Shown piece by piece: positions 26,994 through 34,514 of a stretch of 49,494 nucleotides of DNA. Both the position numbers and the translations under genes were made by a program. Position 1 is the stretch's first letter, and each line of letters opens with the position of its first letter. Source of the DNA: Nocardiopsis endophytica (GTDB taxonomy: Bacteria; Actinomycetota; Actinomycetes; Streptosporangiales; Streptosporangiaceae); assembly GCF_027706725.1 (NCBI RefSeq), contig NZ_JAQFWQ010000046.1, positions 1-49,494 on the forward strand, in the 5' to 3' direction. The notes below the pieces were generated by a model. That model made no database searches and was not told the DNA's origin. It saw only the letters and a program-made list of their open reading frames with translations.

Positions 26994-27086
26994 GGCTGCC
27001 CTACCTAGCCTTCATTGGGGAGAACACGACCCGTCCGAGGGTACCGAGCCGCACGGCGCGGGCGCGCACGCCGTTCCCGGAACCGC

Positions 27087-27111
27087 TGAACGGTCGGTGC
27101 GCGACCGTTCA
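27087..27111. promoter_or_regulatory. Perfect 10-bp-arm palindrome upstream of the LysR gene
   Basis: TGAACGGTCG, five bases, then CGACCGTTCA form a perfect dyad 22-46 bases before the LysR start, in the gap with the divergent FAH gene. LysR regulators usually autoregulate from such sites. A related TGAACGGT half-site occurs at about 28138, before allantoicase. Confidence 0.65.
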
Positions 27112-27132
27112 GGCGCACTTACCCTTTGCGGT

Positions 27133-28083
27133 ATGACCGACTGGGATCTGCGCAAGCTGCGGGTGCTGCGCGCGCTCGGTGAGCACCGCACCGTCCGGGC
27201 CACCGCCGAGGCCTTGAACATGACCCCCTCCGCCGTGTCCCAGCAGCTCGCCGGGTTGTCCCGGGAGACGGGGGTGCAGCTGCTGGAGGCGCACGGGCGG
27301 CGGGTGCGCCTGACCGACGCCGCCCATGTGCTGCTGCGCCACGGCGACGCCGTCTTCGCCGAGCTGGAGCGGGCCGAGGCCGAGCTGGAGGCCTTCGCCC
27401 GCGGCGAGGCCGGGCGGGTGGCCGTGGGCGCGTTCGCCACCGCGATCCCGGCGCTGGTCGTCCCGGCCGCGGCCGACCTGCGGCGGCGCTGGCCCGACCT
27501 GGCGGTGCGGGTGCGCGAGGCCGAGGCCGCCGAGGCCTACGAGCTGCTGGCCGCCGGGGAGGTGGACCTGGCGCTGTCGCTGGCGGCCGACGCCCCCTCC
27601 CCGCGCGATGCCACCTTCGAGCGCACGGTGCTGCTGGCCGACCCGCTGCGGGCGGCGCTGCCCGCGCACCACCGGCTGGCCGCCGCGCCCGGGCTGCGCC
27701 TGGCCGACCTGGCCGAGGAGCCGTGGATCTTCGGCGACTCCGGGCCGTGGCGGCAGATCACCGAGCACGCCTGCGCGGCGGCCGGGTTCACCCCCGACCA
27801 GGCGCACTCGGCCGCCGACTGGTCGGCGGTGCTGTCCCTGGTGGAGGCCGGGATGGGGGTGGCGCTGGTGCCGCGGCTGGCGGCCCCGGCGGCCCGGCCC
27901 GGGGTGGCCGTGCGCGAGCTGCGCGCCGACCGCCCGCTGCGGCACGTGGTGGCGGCGGTGCGCGCGGGCGCGGGCGGGCGGCCGCGGCTGGCCCGGGTGC
28001 TGGGGGCGCTGCAGCGGGCGGCGGCCGAGCACGCCGAGGGCCCGGCGCAACCGTTCAGTGATCATGAACAGTCTGAACAGTAA
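27133..28083 (+). CDS. LysR-family transcriptional regulator
   Basis: The 316-residue protein has an N-terminal winged helix-turn-helix (about residues 4-62, LRKLRVLRALGEHRTVRATAEALNMTPSAVSQQLAGLSRETG) and a periplasmic-binding-like effector domain (RVAVGAFATAIPALVVPAAADLRRRWPDL..., ALSLVEAGMGVALVPRLAA). A perfect palindrome lies just upstream. The 3' end encodes TGAAC/GTTCA half-sites that may also face the next gene. Adjacency suggests it regulates allantoicase, but the FAH gene is equally close and divergent. Confidence 0.92.
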   Translation: MTDWDLRKLRVLRALGEHRTVRATAEALNMTPSAVSQQLAGLSRETGVQLLEAHGRRVRLTDAAHVLLRHGDAVFAELERAEAELEAFARGEAGRVAVGAFATAIPALVVPAAADLRRRWPDLAVRVREAEAAEAYELLAAGEVDLALSLAADAPSPRDATFERTVLLADPLRAALPAHHRLAAAPGLRLADLAEEPWIFGDSGPWRQITEHACAAAGFTPDQAHSAADWSAVLSLVEAGMGVALVPRLAAPAARPGVAVRELRADRPLRHVVAAVRAGAGGRPRLARVLGALQRAAAEHAEGPAQPFSDHEQSEQ

Positions 28084-28178
28084 TCGTCGATGGACACGAA
28101 AGATCGTCCGGGAGCACACTGGGGGACGTACGCGTCTTGAACGGTACAAAATTCACATCCCCGACAGTGAGGAGCACC

Positions 28179-29306
28179 GTGGCCGAGGCCCCGACCGATC
28201 CGCACGCCCACGACGCCCGGCCCTACTCCGGCGGCGACCCCTGGGCCGACTACCGGAGTACCGAGCACGCCTTCACCGGCCTGGTCGACCTGGCCGACCG
28301 CCGCCTGGGCGGCTCCGTCGTGGCCGCCAACGACGAGTTCTTCGCCCACCGCGAGAACCTGCTCAAGCCCGGGCCGGCGGAGTTCGACCCCGAGGCCTTC
28401 GGGCACAAGGGCAAGGTCATGGACGGCTGGGAGACCCGGCGGCGGCGCAACACCGCCGAGGAGCCCTTCCCCGGCGACGGCGCCCACGACTGGGCGCTCA
28501 TCCGTCTGGGCCTGCCCGGCGTGGTGCGCGGCGTGATGGTCGACACCGCCCACTTCCGCGGCAACTACCCCCAGCAGGCCTCGGTCGAGGCCGTCTGCCT
28601 GCCGGGCACCCCCTCCCCCGAGGAGCTGCTCGAGGCCGAGTGGACCGAGATCGTTCCCCGCTCCCAGCTGCGCGGGCACGCCGCCAACGGGTTCGCCGTG
28701 GACAGCGAGCGGCGCTGGACCCACCTGCGCCTCAAGCAGTACCCCGACGGCGGCATCGCCCGCCTCCGCGTGCACGGCGAGGTCGTCCCCGACCCCGAGT
28801 GGCTGTCCGCCCTGGGCACCTTCGACCTGGCCGCGCTGGAGAACGGCGGCGTCGTCGAGGACGCCTCCGACCGCTTCTACTCCCCGCCCGAGAACACCAT
28901 CCTCCCCGGCCGCTCCCGCAAGATGGACGACGGCTGGGAGAACCGCCGCCGCCGCGTCCGGGAGAGCAACGACTGGGTGCTCTACCGCCTGGCCGCGCAC
29001 GGCGAGGTACGGGCGATCGAGATCGACACCGCCTACCTCAAGGGCAACGCCGCCGGGTGGATCGAGGTGTCCTTCGCCGACGCCGCCAAGGGCGACCTGT
29101 CCGACCCGTCGGTGTGGACGACGGTGCTGCCGCGCACCCGCCTGCAGCCCGACTCCCCGCACCGGTTCCTGCTCGACGGGGCGCCCCAGGCCACCCACGC
29201 GCGCATCGACGTCTTCCCCGACGGCGGGTACTCGCGCGTGCGGTTCCACGGCAGCCTGACCCCCGCCGGCCTGGAGGCCCTGCGCGCCCGCCGCGCCAGG
29301 CACTAG
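28179..29306 (+). CDS. alc: Allantoicase
   Basis: Allantoicase hydrolyses allantoate to ureidoglycolate and urea in purine nitrogen use. The 375-residue protein is a tandem duplication: KVMDGWETRRRRNT...HDWALIRLGLPG in the first half and KMDDGWENRRRRVRESNDWVLYRLAAHG in the second, with matching YPDGGIARLRVHG and FPDGGYSRVRFHG strands. Both copies have the expected Asp-Gly-Trp-Glu motif. GTG at 28179 follows GTGAGGAGCACC; a TTG 14 codons upstream lacks a site. No other purine catabolism gene is in the window. Confidence 0.95.
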   Translation: MAEAPTDPHAHDARPYSGGDPWADYRSTEHAFTGLVDLADRRLGGSVVAANDEFFAHRENLLKPGPAEFDPEAFGHKGKVMDGWETRRRRNTAEEPFPGDGAHDWALIRLGLPGVVRGVMVDTAHFRGNYPQQASVEAVCLPGTPSPEELLEAEWTEIVPRSQLRGHAANGFAVDSERRWTHLRLKQYPDGGIARLRVHGEVVPDPEWLSALGTFDLAALENGGVVEDASDRFYSPPENTILPGRSRKMDDGWENRRRRVRESNDWVLYRLAAHGEVRAIEIDTAYLKGNAAGWIEVSFADAAKGDLSDPSVWTTVLPRTRLQPDSPHRFLLDGAPQATHARIDVFPDGGYSRVRFHGSLTPAGLEALRARRARH

Positions 29307-29347
29307 GCCGCCCCTTCCGGCGCGGCCGCCGCCCTCCTTCGCCCGCC

Positions 29348-30838
29348 TCAGGCCAGGGCGGCGGCCGCGCCGACGAACACGCACACCAGCACGAACAGCA
29401 GGCCCAGCAGCGGCGCGACGAACCGCAGGTAGGCGCCGTAGCCCACCTTCGCCAGCGCCAGGCCGCCCATCACCACCGCGGTGGTGGGCACCCACAGGTT
29501 CATCCACCCCGAGGCGGCCTGCCAGGCGGTGACCACGATGTCGGCCGGGACCCCGGCGAAGTGCGCCAGCGGGGCCAGGACCGGCATCGCCAGCGTGGAG
29601 TGGCCCGAGGTGGAGGGGATCAGGAACGCCAGCGGCAGGTTCACCGCGAACACCAGCACCGCGAACACCGCCGAGGAGGTCCCCGACACCGCCGCCTCCA
29701 TGGAGTGCAGCACGGTGTCGGTGATCCGCGCGTTGTTCATGATCACCGTGACGCCGCGCGCGGCCACGATCACCAGCGCCGGGCCGATGAAGTCGGCGGC
29801 GCCGCGCACCAGCGTGTCGGTGAGGCGCGCCTCCCCCATCCGGCCGACCAGGCCGACCACGATCGCCGCGACGATGAACAGCGCCGAGAGCTGCCCGAAG
29901 GACCAGTCGAGCTGCCAGGGGTAGGGCGCGGCGGCCGCGTCGCCGGTGACCACGCTCGCCCACGGGACGACCGCGAACACCATGAAGGCGAACACCAGCC
30001 CCATGAAGGACACGACGACGCGGTGGGTCGGGGTCAGCGGCTCGGGTTCGGCGCCCCGGGCGGCGTTTTCGGCCGCCCCGGCGTCCCCGGGCAGGAACCC
30101 GGTGAGCGAGCGTTCGGGGCGCGCCCGCACGCGCGCGGCGTAGCGCAGGACGTAGCCGATGGTGACGGCGGTGAGCACGGCCCACATCAGCAGGCGCAGC
30201 GGAAGCCCGTCGCCGAGGGACACCCCGGCGGCCGAGGAGGCGACCCCGGTGGCGAAGGGGTTGACGGTCGAGCCGAGCACGCCCACCCCGGCGCCCAGGA
30301 TGATCGCGCCGGCCGCCGTCATCCGGTCGTAGCCCAGGGCCAGCACCATCGGGACGATCAGGCCGTAGAAGCCCAGGGTCTCCTCGGCGAAGCCCTCGAT
30401 GGAGCCGAGCACCGCGAAGACCCCCATCACCGCCCCGACGAGCAGGCCGCCGCGCCGCCGCAGGCGGTGGGCCAGCCGGGCGATGGCCCGCTCCAGGGCG
30501 CCGGTCGCGAAGACCATGGTGACGAAGGCGCCGATGGCCAGGACGAACAGGAAGACGCCCGCGCTGCCGAACAGCTCGCCGGTGTTGTCCGGGCCGACCG
30601 TGCCGGTGCCGGGGTCGAGGATGCCGTACAGGCCGTTGACCGGGGACAGGAACAGGTCCATGAGCCGGTCGGTGAAGGTGCGGTCGGCGTCGATGCGCGC
30701 GTAGGTGCCCGCGATCGGCGCGCCGTCGGCGTCGCGCTCGTAGGCGCCGGGCGGGATGAGGAACGCGGCGAGCCAGACGCCGATGGTGACGACGGCCAGG
30801 ACGGTGAGGGCGCTGGGGAAGCGCCACTCCCTGCTCAC
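29348..30838 (-). CDS. YfcC/DcuC-family membrane transporter
   Basis: The 496-residue protein has about 12 hydrophobic segments and the YfcC/DcuC (ion transporter superfamily) pattern: LAAFLIPPGAYERD near the N-terminus, GSIEGFAEETLGFYGLIVPMVLALGYDRM, GAGVGVLGSTVNPFATGVAS and FLIPSTSGHSTLAMPVLAPLA. Family substrates include dicarboxylates, amino acids and peptide-derived compounds. Its GTG start overlaps the stop of the M20 peptidase gene, so the two form an uptake-plus-cleavage pair, analogous in layout to other peptidase-transporter operons. Confidence 0.86.
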   Translation of the reverse strand: MSREWRFPSALTVLAVVTIGVWLAAFLIPPGAYERDADGAPIAGTYARIDADRTFTDRLMDLFLSPVNGLYGILDPGTGTVGPDNTGELFGSAGVFLFVLAIGAFVTMVFATGALERAIARLAHRLRRRGGLLVGAVMGVFAVLGSIEGFAEETLGFYGLIVPMVLALGYDRMTAAGAIILGAGVGVLGSTVNPFATGVASSAAGVSLGDGLPLRLLMWAVLTAVTIGYVLRYAARVRARPERSLTGFLPGDAGAAENAARGAEPEPLTPTHRVVVSFMGLVFAFMVFAVVPWASVVTGDAAAAPYPWQLDWSFGQLSALFIVAAIVVGLVGRMGEARLTDTLVRGAADFIGPALVIVAARGVTVIMNNARITDTVLHSMEAAVSGTSSAVFAVLVFAVNLPLAFLIPSTSGHSTLAMPVLAPLAHFAGVPADIVVTAWQAASGWMNLWVPTTAVVMGGLALAKVGYGAYLRFVAPLLGLLFVLVCVFVGAAAALA

Positions 30839-32202
30839 GCCTCCCCCCTCTCCCGGTACCGGCGCGCGTACTCGCGGAAGAAGACCGCCTCGGCCACCAC
30901 CGCGCGCTTGAGCTCGTCCACCAGGACGCGTTCGTTGGGGGCGTGCAGGTGGGACTCGGAGTCCTGGGCGCCGAAGAGGAGGATCTCCGCGCCGGGGACG
31001 GCCTTGGCCAGCCCGGCCACGAGGGGGATGGCCCCGCCGCTGGCCATGTGCACCGGTTCGGCGCCCCAGGCCTCGCGCATCGCGTCGGCGGCGGCGCGGT
31101 AGGCGGGGCCGCCCGTCTGCGCGGCGAACCCGGACCCGGAGTCCCCGGCGTGCACGCTCAGCGGGACGCCGAACGGGCGCAGGCCCTCCAGGTGGCGGAC
31201 GAGCGCGCGCTGGGCCTCGGCGGCGTCCTGCCTCGGGTGGACGCGGAGGTTGATCTTGGCGCGCGCGTAGGGGACGACGGCCGCGGCCGCGGTGTCGACG
31301 GCGGGTGCGTCCAACCCCATGACGGTGATGGCGGGGCCGGTCCACAGGCGGCGCCCCAGGCTCCCGGTGCCGATCAGCGGCGCGTCCGGCCGTACTCCGG
31401 CCATGCGGCGGAACTCGGCCTCGTCCAGGGTGGTGCCGTCCCACTCCTCGCTGAGCAGCCCCGGCACGGCCACGTTGCCGTCCGCGTCGTGCAGGGTCGA
31501 CAGTGCGTGCAGGAGCGCGATGAGCGCGTCGGGCGCCGCTCCCCCGAACTCGCCGCTGTGGCGCGGACCGTCCAGGGTGCGGACCTCGACCACGACCTCG
31601 GCGTCGCCGCGCAGCGCGACCGTGAAGGTGGGCACGCCGGGGCGGACGTTGCCCATGTCGGCGATGACCATGGCGTCGGAGCCGAACAGCTCCGGATCGC
31701 TGGGCGGGTAGGTGTCGAACGGCCCGCCGTACTCCTCCTGGCCCTCGATGACCACCTTGACCCCCACGGGCGGGCGGCCGCCGAAGACGCGGAGCGCTCC
31801 GATGTGGACGAGGATGTTGGCCTTGTCGTCGGCGATCCCGCGCGCGCGGATGGCCGGTCCCAGCGGTCCGGCGTCGTACTCGGTGGGCTCGAAGGGCGGG
31901 CTGTCCCAGTGGGACTCGTCGCCGGGCGGCTGGACGTCGTAGTGGGCGTAGAGCAGTACCGTCGGGGCCCCTTCGGGGGCGGGCAGGGAACCGGTCACGA
32001 CCGGATAGGAGCCGGGCAGCTCCAGGGCGCCGACGGACTCCATGCCCGCGGCGCGGAGCAGTTCGGCCACCTGGTCGCGGGCGCGCAGCACCGGCGCCTC
32101 CGGGTGGCCCGGGAAGGCGATGGAGGGGATGCGCGCCAGCTCCACCAGGTCCGAGCGCAGCCCGTCGGCCAGGCCTTCGACGGTCCGGGCGATGTCCCGC
32201 AT
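30835..32202 (-). CDS. M20-family metallopeptidase (dipeptidase type)
   Basis: The 455-residue di-zinc peptidase has the active-site blocks LLYAHYDVQPPGDESHWDSPPF, ARGIADDKANILVHI, VVIEGQEEYGGP and, at the C-terminus, FGAQDSESHLHAPNER. The ADDKAN sequence replaces the more common DDKGQ but keeps the metal-bridging Asp. A dimerisation domain lies in the middle. The most likely role is cleavage of dipeptides or N-acyl amino acids. It precedes the transporter gene on the minus strand with a four-base overlap. Confidence 0.92.
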   Translation of the reverse strand: MRDIARTVEGLADGLRSDLVELARIPSIAFPGHPEAPVLRARDQVAELLRAAGMESVGALELPGSYPVVTGSLPAPEGAPTVLLYAHYDVQPPGDESHWDSPPFEPTEYDAGPLGPAIRARGIADDKANILVHIGALRVFGGRPPVGVKVVIEGQEEYGGPFDTYPPSDPELFGSDAMVIADMGNVRPGVPTFTVALRGDAEVVVEVRTLDGPRHSGEFGGAAPDALIALLHALSTLHDADGNVAVPGLLSEEWDGTTLDEAEFRRMAGVRPDAPLIGTGSLGRRLWTGPAITVMGLDAPAVDTAAAAVVPYARAKINLRVHPRQDAAEAQRALVRHLEGLRPFGVPLSVHAGDSGSGFAAQTGGPAYRAAADAMREAWGAEPVHMASGGAIPLVAGLAKAVPGAEILLFGAQDSESHLHAPNERVLVDELKRAVVAEAVFFREYARRYRERGEA

Positions 32203-32387
32203 ACGGCTCCTCCAGGTCGGCGATGCCCGCATCCTGCCTGGCCACAGGCGGGGCGGGCCGCCCGCCGCGCCCTGGGCGCGGTACGCGGTCGGCAAAGAGT
32301 GGGTGTTGCCGCGGTCATGCGCCGGGAGTGGTGGAGACTGATCGCGGATCCATTCCGAACGTGTCGCGATCGAGAAGGGACACCGCC

Positions 32388-32783
32388 ATGAGCGTGGTCA
32401 AGTTCAACGTGCTCACCGTGCCCGAGGGCGAGGGCCGGACGCTGGAGGAGCGCTTCGCCAAGCGGGCCGGGCTGGTGGAGGGGCAGCCGGGCTTCGAGGA
32501 GTTCATGCTGCTGCGGCCGGTGGAGGGCACCGACCGGTACCTGGTGTACACGCGGTGGAGGGACGAGGAGTCGTTCCGGTCGTGGCTGGAGAGCAGCGCC
32601 TTCAAATCGGGTCACGCGCAGGCGGCGGCGGAGGCGGCGAAGGAGGCCGGTTCCGCCGGGCACGGCCACGGGCACGGCCATGGGCACGGGCACGGCGGCC
32701 CCGCCGCGACGGGGAGCGAGCTGTGGGGCTTCGAGGTCGTGCAGCGGGTGAGCGCGGAGGACGGCGGGAGCGGGGGCGCGTAA
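32388..32783 (+). CDS. Antibiotic biosynthesis monooxygenase-domain protein (heme-degrading HmoA-like)
   Basis: The 131-residue protein has an ABM ferredoxin-like fold: VVKFNVLTVPEGEGRTLEERFAKRAG, PGFEEFMLLRPVEGTDRYLVYTRWRDEESFRSWLES, with His75 in the position of the heme-ligand His of HmoA/IsdG-type enzymes. Residues 91-102 are six consecutive Gly-His pairs inserted before the last strand (GSELWGFEVVQRV), a metal-binding-like segment not usual in the family. Cytosolic heme turnover is the best guess from similarity. ATG at 32388 follows GAGAAGGGA. Confidence 0.82.
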   Translation: MSVVKFNVLTVPEGEGRTLEERFAKRAGLVEGQPGFEEFMLLRPVEGTDRYLVYTRWRDEESFRSWLESSAFKSGHAQAAAEAAKEAGSAGHGHGHGHGHGHGGPAATGSELWGFEVVQRVSAEDGGSGGA

Positions 32784-32901
32784 TGTCCTGACATCTCCCG
32801 CCCTGGGGATGACCAGGGCCGTGGTGTCCGGATTCGAGCCGTGGCGGATTTCTGGGATGCTGGGGAGCCCGCTCCCGCCCCGATTCCAGGAAGGTCCGCG
32901 C

Positions 32902-33696
32902 GTGCCCGAGCGTGCTCCGCAGTCCGGCGGTCGCCGCTACCGGCCGGAGGTGCTGGTCGGTCTGGCCGTGGTCGCCCTCGGCTGCGCCCTGCTGGTGGCC
33001 GACAACCTGCCGTGGATGCCCGGCCCGGGGGCGGGCCGGGGGGCCGCCGTCTCGCCGACGCCCTCCCCGAGCAGCGGGGGCGACGCCCAGGGCGGGCCGT
33101 CCGCCTCGCCCTCCCCGTCGTCGTCCCCCTCCCCGTCCTCCTCGCCGTCGCCCATCATGCGCTCGGTGGTCGAGGAGGTGACGAGCGCCGATGGTGAGCT
33201 GGAGGCCGTCGGGGGCGGCGCGGGACCCGTGGGCGACGGCCCGGTGGTCCGCTACACGGTCGAGGTGGAGAAGGGGCTGCCCGGCAAGGCGGAGGACTTC
33301 GCGGACGCCGTGCACGCCATCCTCGGCGACGAGCGCGGGTGGACCTCCAAGGGGCACTCCTTCGAGCGGGTGGAGGAGGGGCCGGTCGACTTCCGGGTGG
33401 CGCTGGCCTCGCCGGACACGGTCGACGCGATGTGCGCGCCGCTGCGGACCAACGGCTACACCTCGTGCAAGGCGAACGGGCGGGCGATCATCAACCAGAA
33501 CCGGTGGGTGTCGGGGGTCGAGCACTTCGACGGGGACCTGGAGACGTACCGGATCTATGTGATCAACCACGAGGTGGGCCACGCGCTGGGCCACGGCCAC
33601 GTCGGCTGCCCCGGCCAGGGGAAGCGGGCCCCGGTGATGATGCAGCAGACCTTGCGCCTCGACGGCTGCGAGCCCAACGGGTGGCTGGAGCCGTAG
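32902..33696 (+). CDS. DUF3152 putative secreted metalloprotease
   Basis: The 264-residue protein has one N-terminal membrane segment (about residues 18-36) and a Ser/Pro-rich linker (about 50-95), then a DUF3152 domain (RYTVEVEKGLPGKAEDFADAVHAILGDERGW, DFRVALASPDTVDAMC). It ends with a zincin-like motif, NHEVGHALGHGHVGCPG. The HExxHxxxxxH pattern predicts zinc-dependent peptidase activity outside the membrane. GTG at 32902 with AGGAAGG upstream is chosen; the longer frame begins before a weak site. Confidence 0.88.
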   Translation: MPERAPQSGGRRYRPEVLVGLAVVALGCALLVADNLPWMPGPGAGRGAAVSPTPSPSSGGDAQGGPSASPSPSSSPSPSSSPSPIMRSVVEEVTSADGELEAVGGGAGPVGDGPVVRYTVEVEKGLPGKAEDFADAVHAILGDERGWTSKGHSFERVEEGPVDFRVALASPDTVDAMCAPLRTNGYTSCKANGRAIINQNRWVSGVEHFDGDLETYRIYVINHEVGHALGHGHVGCPGQGKRAPVMMQQTLRLDGCEPNGWLEP

Positions 33697-33702
33697 CCGC
33701 CG

Positions 33703-34116
33703 TCAGCCGGCTCCCCCGGTGGACTCCACCTCGCCTCCGACGGAGCGGATGAGGACCCCGTCCGGAGATTCGAGGGCCCAGTCGGCCGGTCCGCCGTCGG
33801 GGTCGTATCGCCCCGGGGCGGTGATGTGCCGCCCGTCGCCGAAGACCAGGCGCAGGTGCCCGGACGGGAAGGCCACGGACACCAGCACCTTGGTGCCGAC
33901 GAGCGTCCGAAGGACGTCGGCGGCGTCACGCAATGCGAGCGGCGCGGCCCCGGGGGCGCGCGGCGTCCCCTTGGAGAGCAGGCAGTCCTTCGACAGCTCC
34001 AGCACGAAGGGCGGCGCGGCGACAGCGACACGGACCTCGCCGCCCCGCTCCTCGACACTCCCGACCCGAAGCCCCCGGAGCCCGAGGTCCCACCGGTCCT
34101 CCCTGAAGCGAACCAT
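33703..34116 (-). CDS. DUF6188-like hypothetical protein
   Basis: The 137-residue soluble protein ends with LVGTKVLVSVAFPSGHLRLVFGDGRHITAPG...DWALESPDGVLIRSVGGEVE, which matches the DUF6188 pattern of paired small beta hairpins common in streptomycete-type genomes. Function is unknown. It abuts the DUF3152 gene convergently (six bases between stops) and marks the downstream border of the thiopeptide cluster 22 bases away. ATG at 34116 is chosen; a TTG at 34125 is possible. Confidence 0.68.
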   Translation of the reverse strand: MVRFREDRWDLGLRGLRVGSVEERGGEVRVAVAAPPFVLELSKDCLLSKGTPRAPGAAPLALRDAADVLRTLVGTKVLVSVAFPSGHLRLVFGDGRHITAPGRYDPDGGPADWALESPDGVLIRSVGGEVESTGGAG

Positions 34117-34138
34117 GGAGCTCAATTCTGCGGCAGGG

Positions 34139-34483
34139 TCAGCGTTCCTGCATCGCTCGGCCCAGGTCGGCGAAGGCCTGCCATGCGTCGCCTTGCGCGG
34201 TGATCGCCTCGACCTCGAACACCGACTCCGACGTCGGCGGGTAGCCGATCAGCTCGATCGACTTGCTCGGTGCGGGCGGGCGGTTGCGCGCGATCGCCTC
34301 GGCGGAGTCCCACAGGTAGACGGCGCCCCAGATCTGCTGCGCGGGATGGGAGAACCACACCTTCAGGTGCATCCCGTCGACCTCGGAGAACGCCTCCACG
34401 GCGTAGTCGCGGAGGTACTCCCGCAGCCCTTCCACGGTCCGCTCCGAGTCCCGCAGGTCCCAGGCGAGGATCATCACGTACAC
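34139..34483 (-). CDS. Small YdhR/ABM-like alpha+beta-barrel protein at end of thiopeptide operon
   Basis: The 114-residue product (VYVMILAWDLRDSERTVEGLREYLRD..., GMHLKVWFSHPAQQIWGAVYLWDSAEAIARN) has the strand-helix pattern and KVW...GAVYLWDS block of YdhR-like dimeric alpha+beta barrels, a fold shared with cofactor-free monooxygenases and cyclases. GTG at 34483 has CCGGAG six bases upstream and lies 31 bases after the YcaO stop, so it is probably the last gene of the operon. The fold assignment is moderate and no reaction is claimed; a tailoring role is inference from position. Confidence 0.6.
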   Translation of the reverse strand: MYVMILAWDLRDSERTVEGLREYLRDYAVEAFSEVDGMHLKVWFSHPAQQIWGAVYLWDSAEAIARNRPPAPSKSIELIGYPPTSESVFEVEAITAQGDAWQAFADLGRAMQER

Positions 34484-34514
34484 GGCGCACTCCGGAATCG
34501 GTGGCGGTCGGGGG

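Noticed and set aside
27326-31102. Open frame of about 1250 codons overlapping LysR, alc and the transporter
   Set aside because: Low-complexity Arg/Pro/Gly translation in the wrong frame of well-supported genes.
30835-32202. M20 peptidase as allantoate amidohydrolase, given nearby allantoicase
   Set aside because: Its motifs fit dipeptidases better, it is on the opposite strand, and it is coupled to a transporter gene instead.
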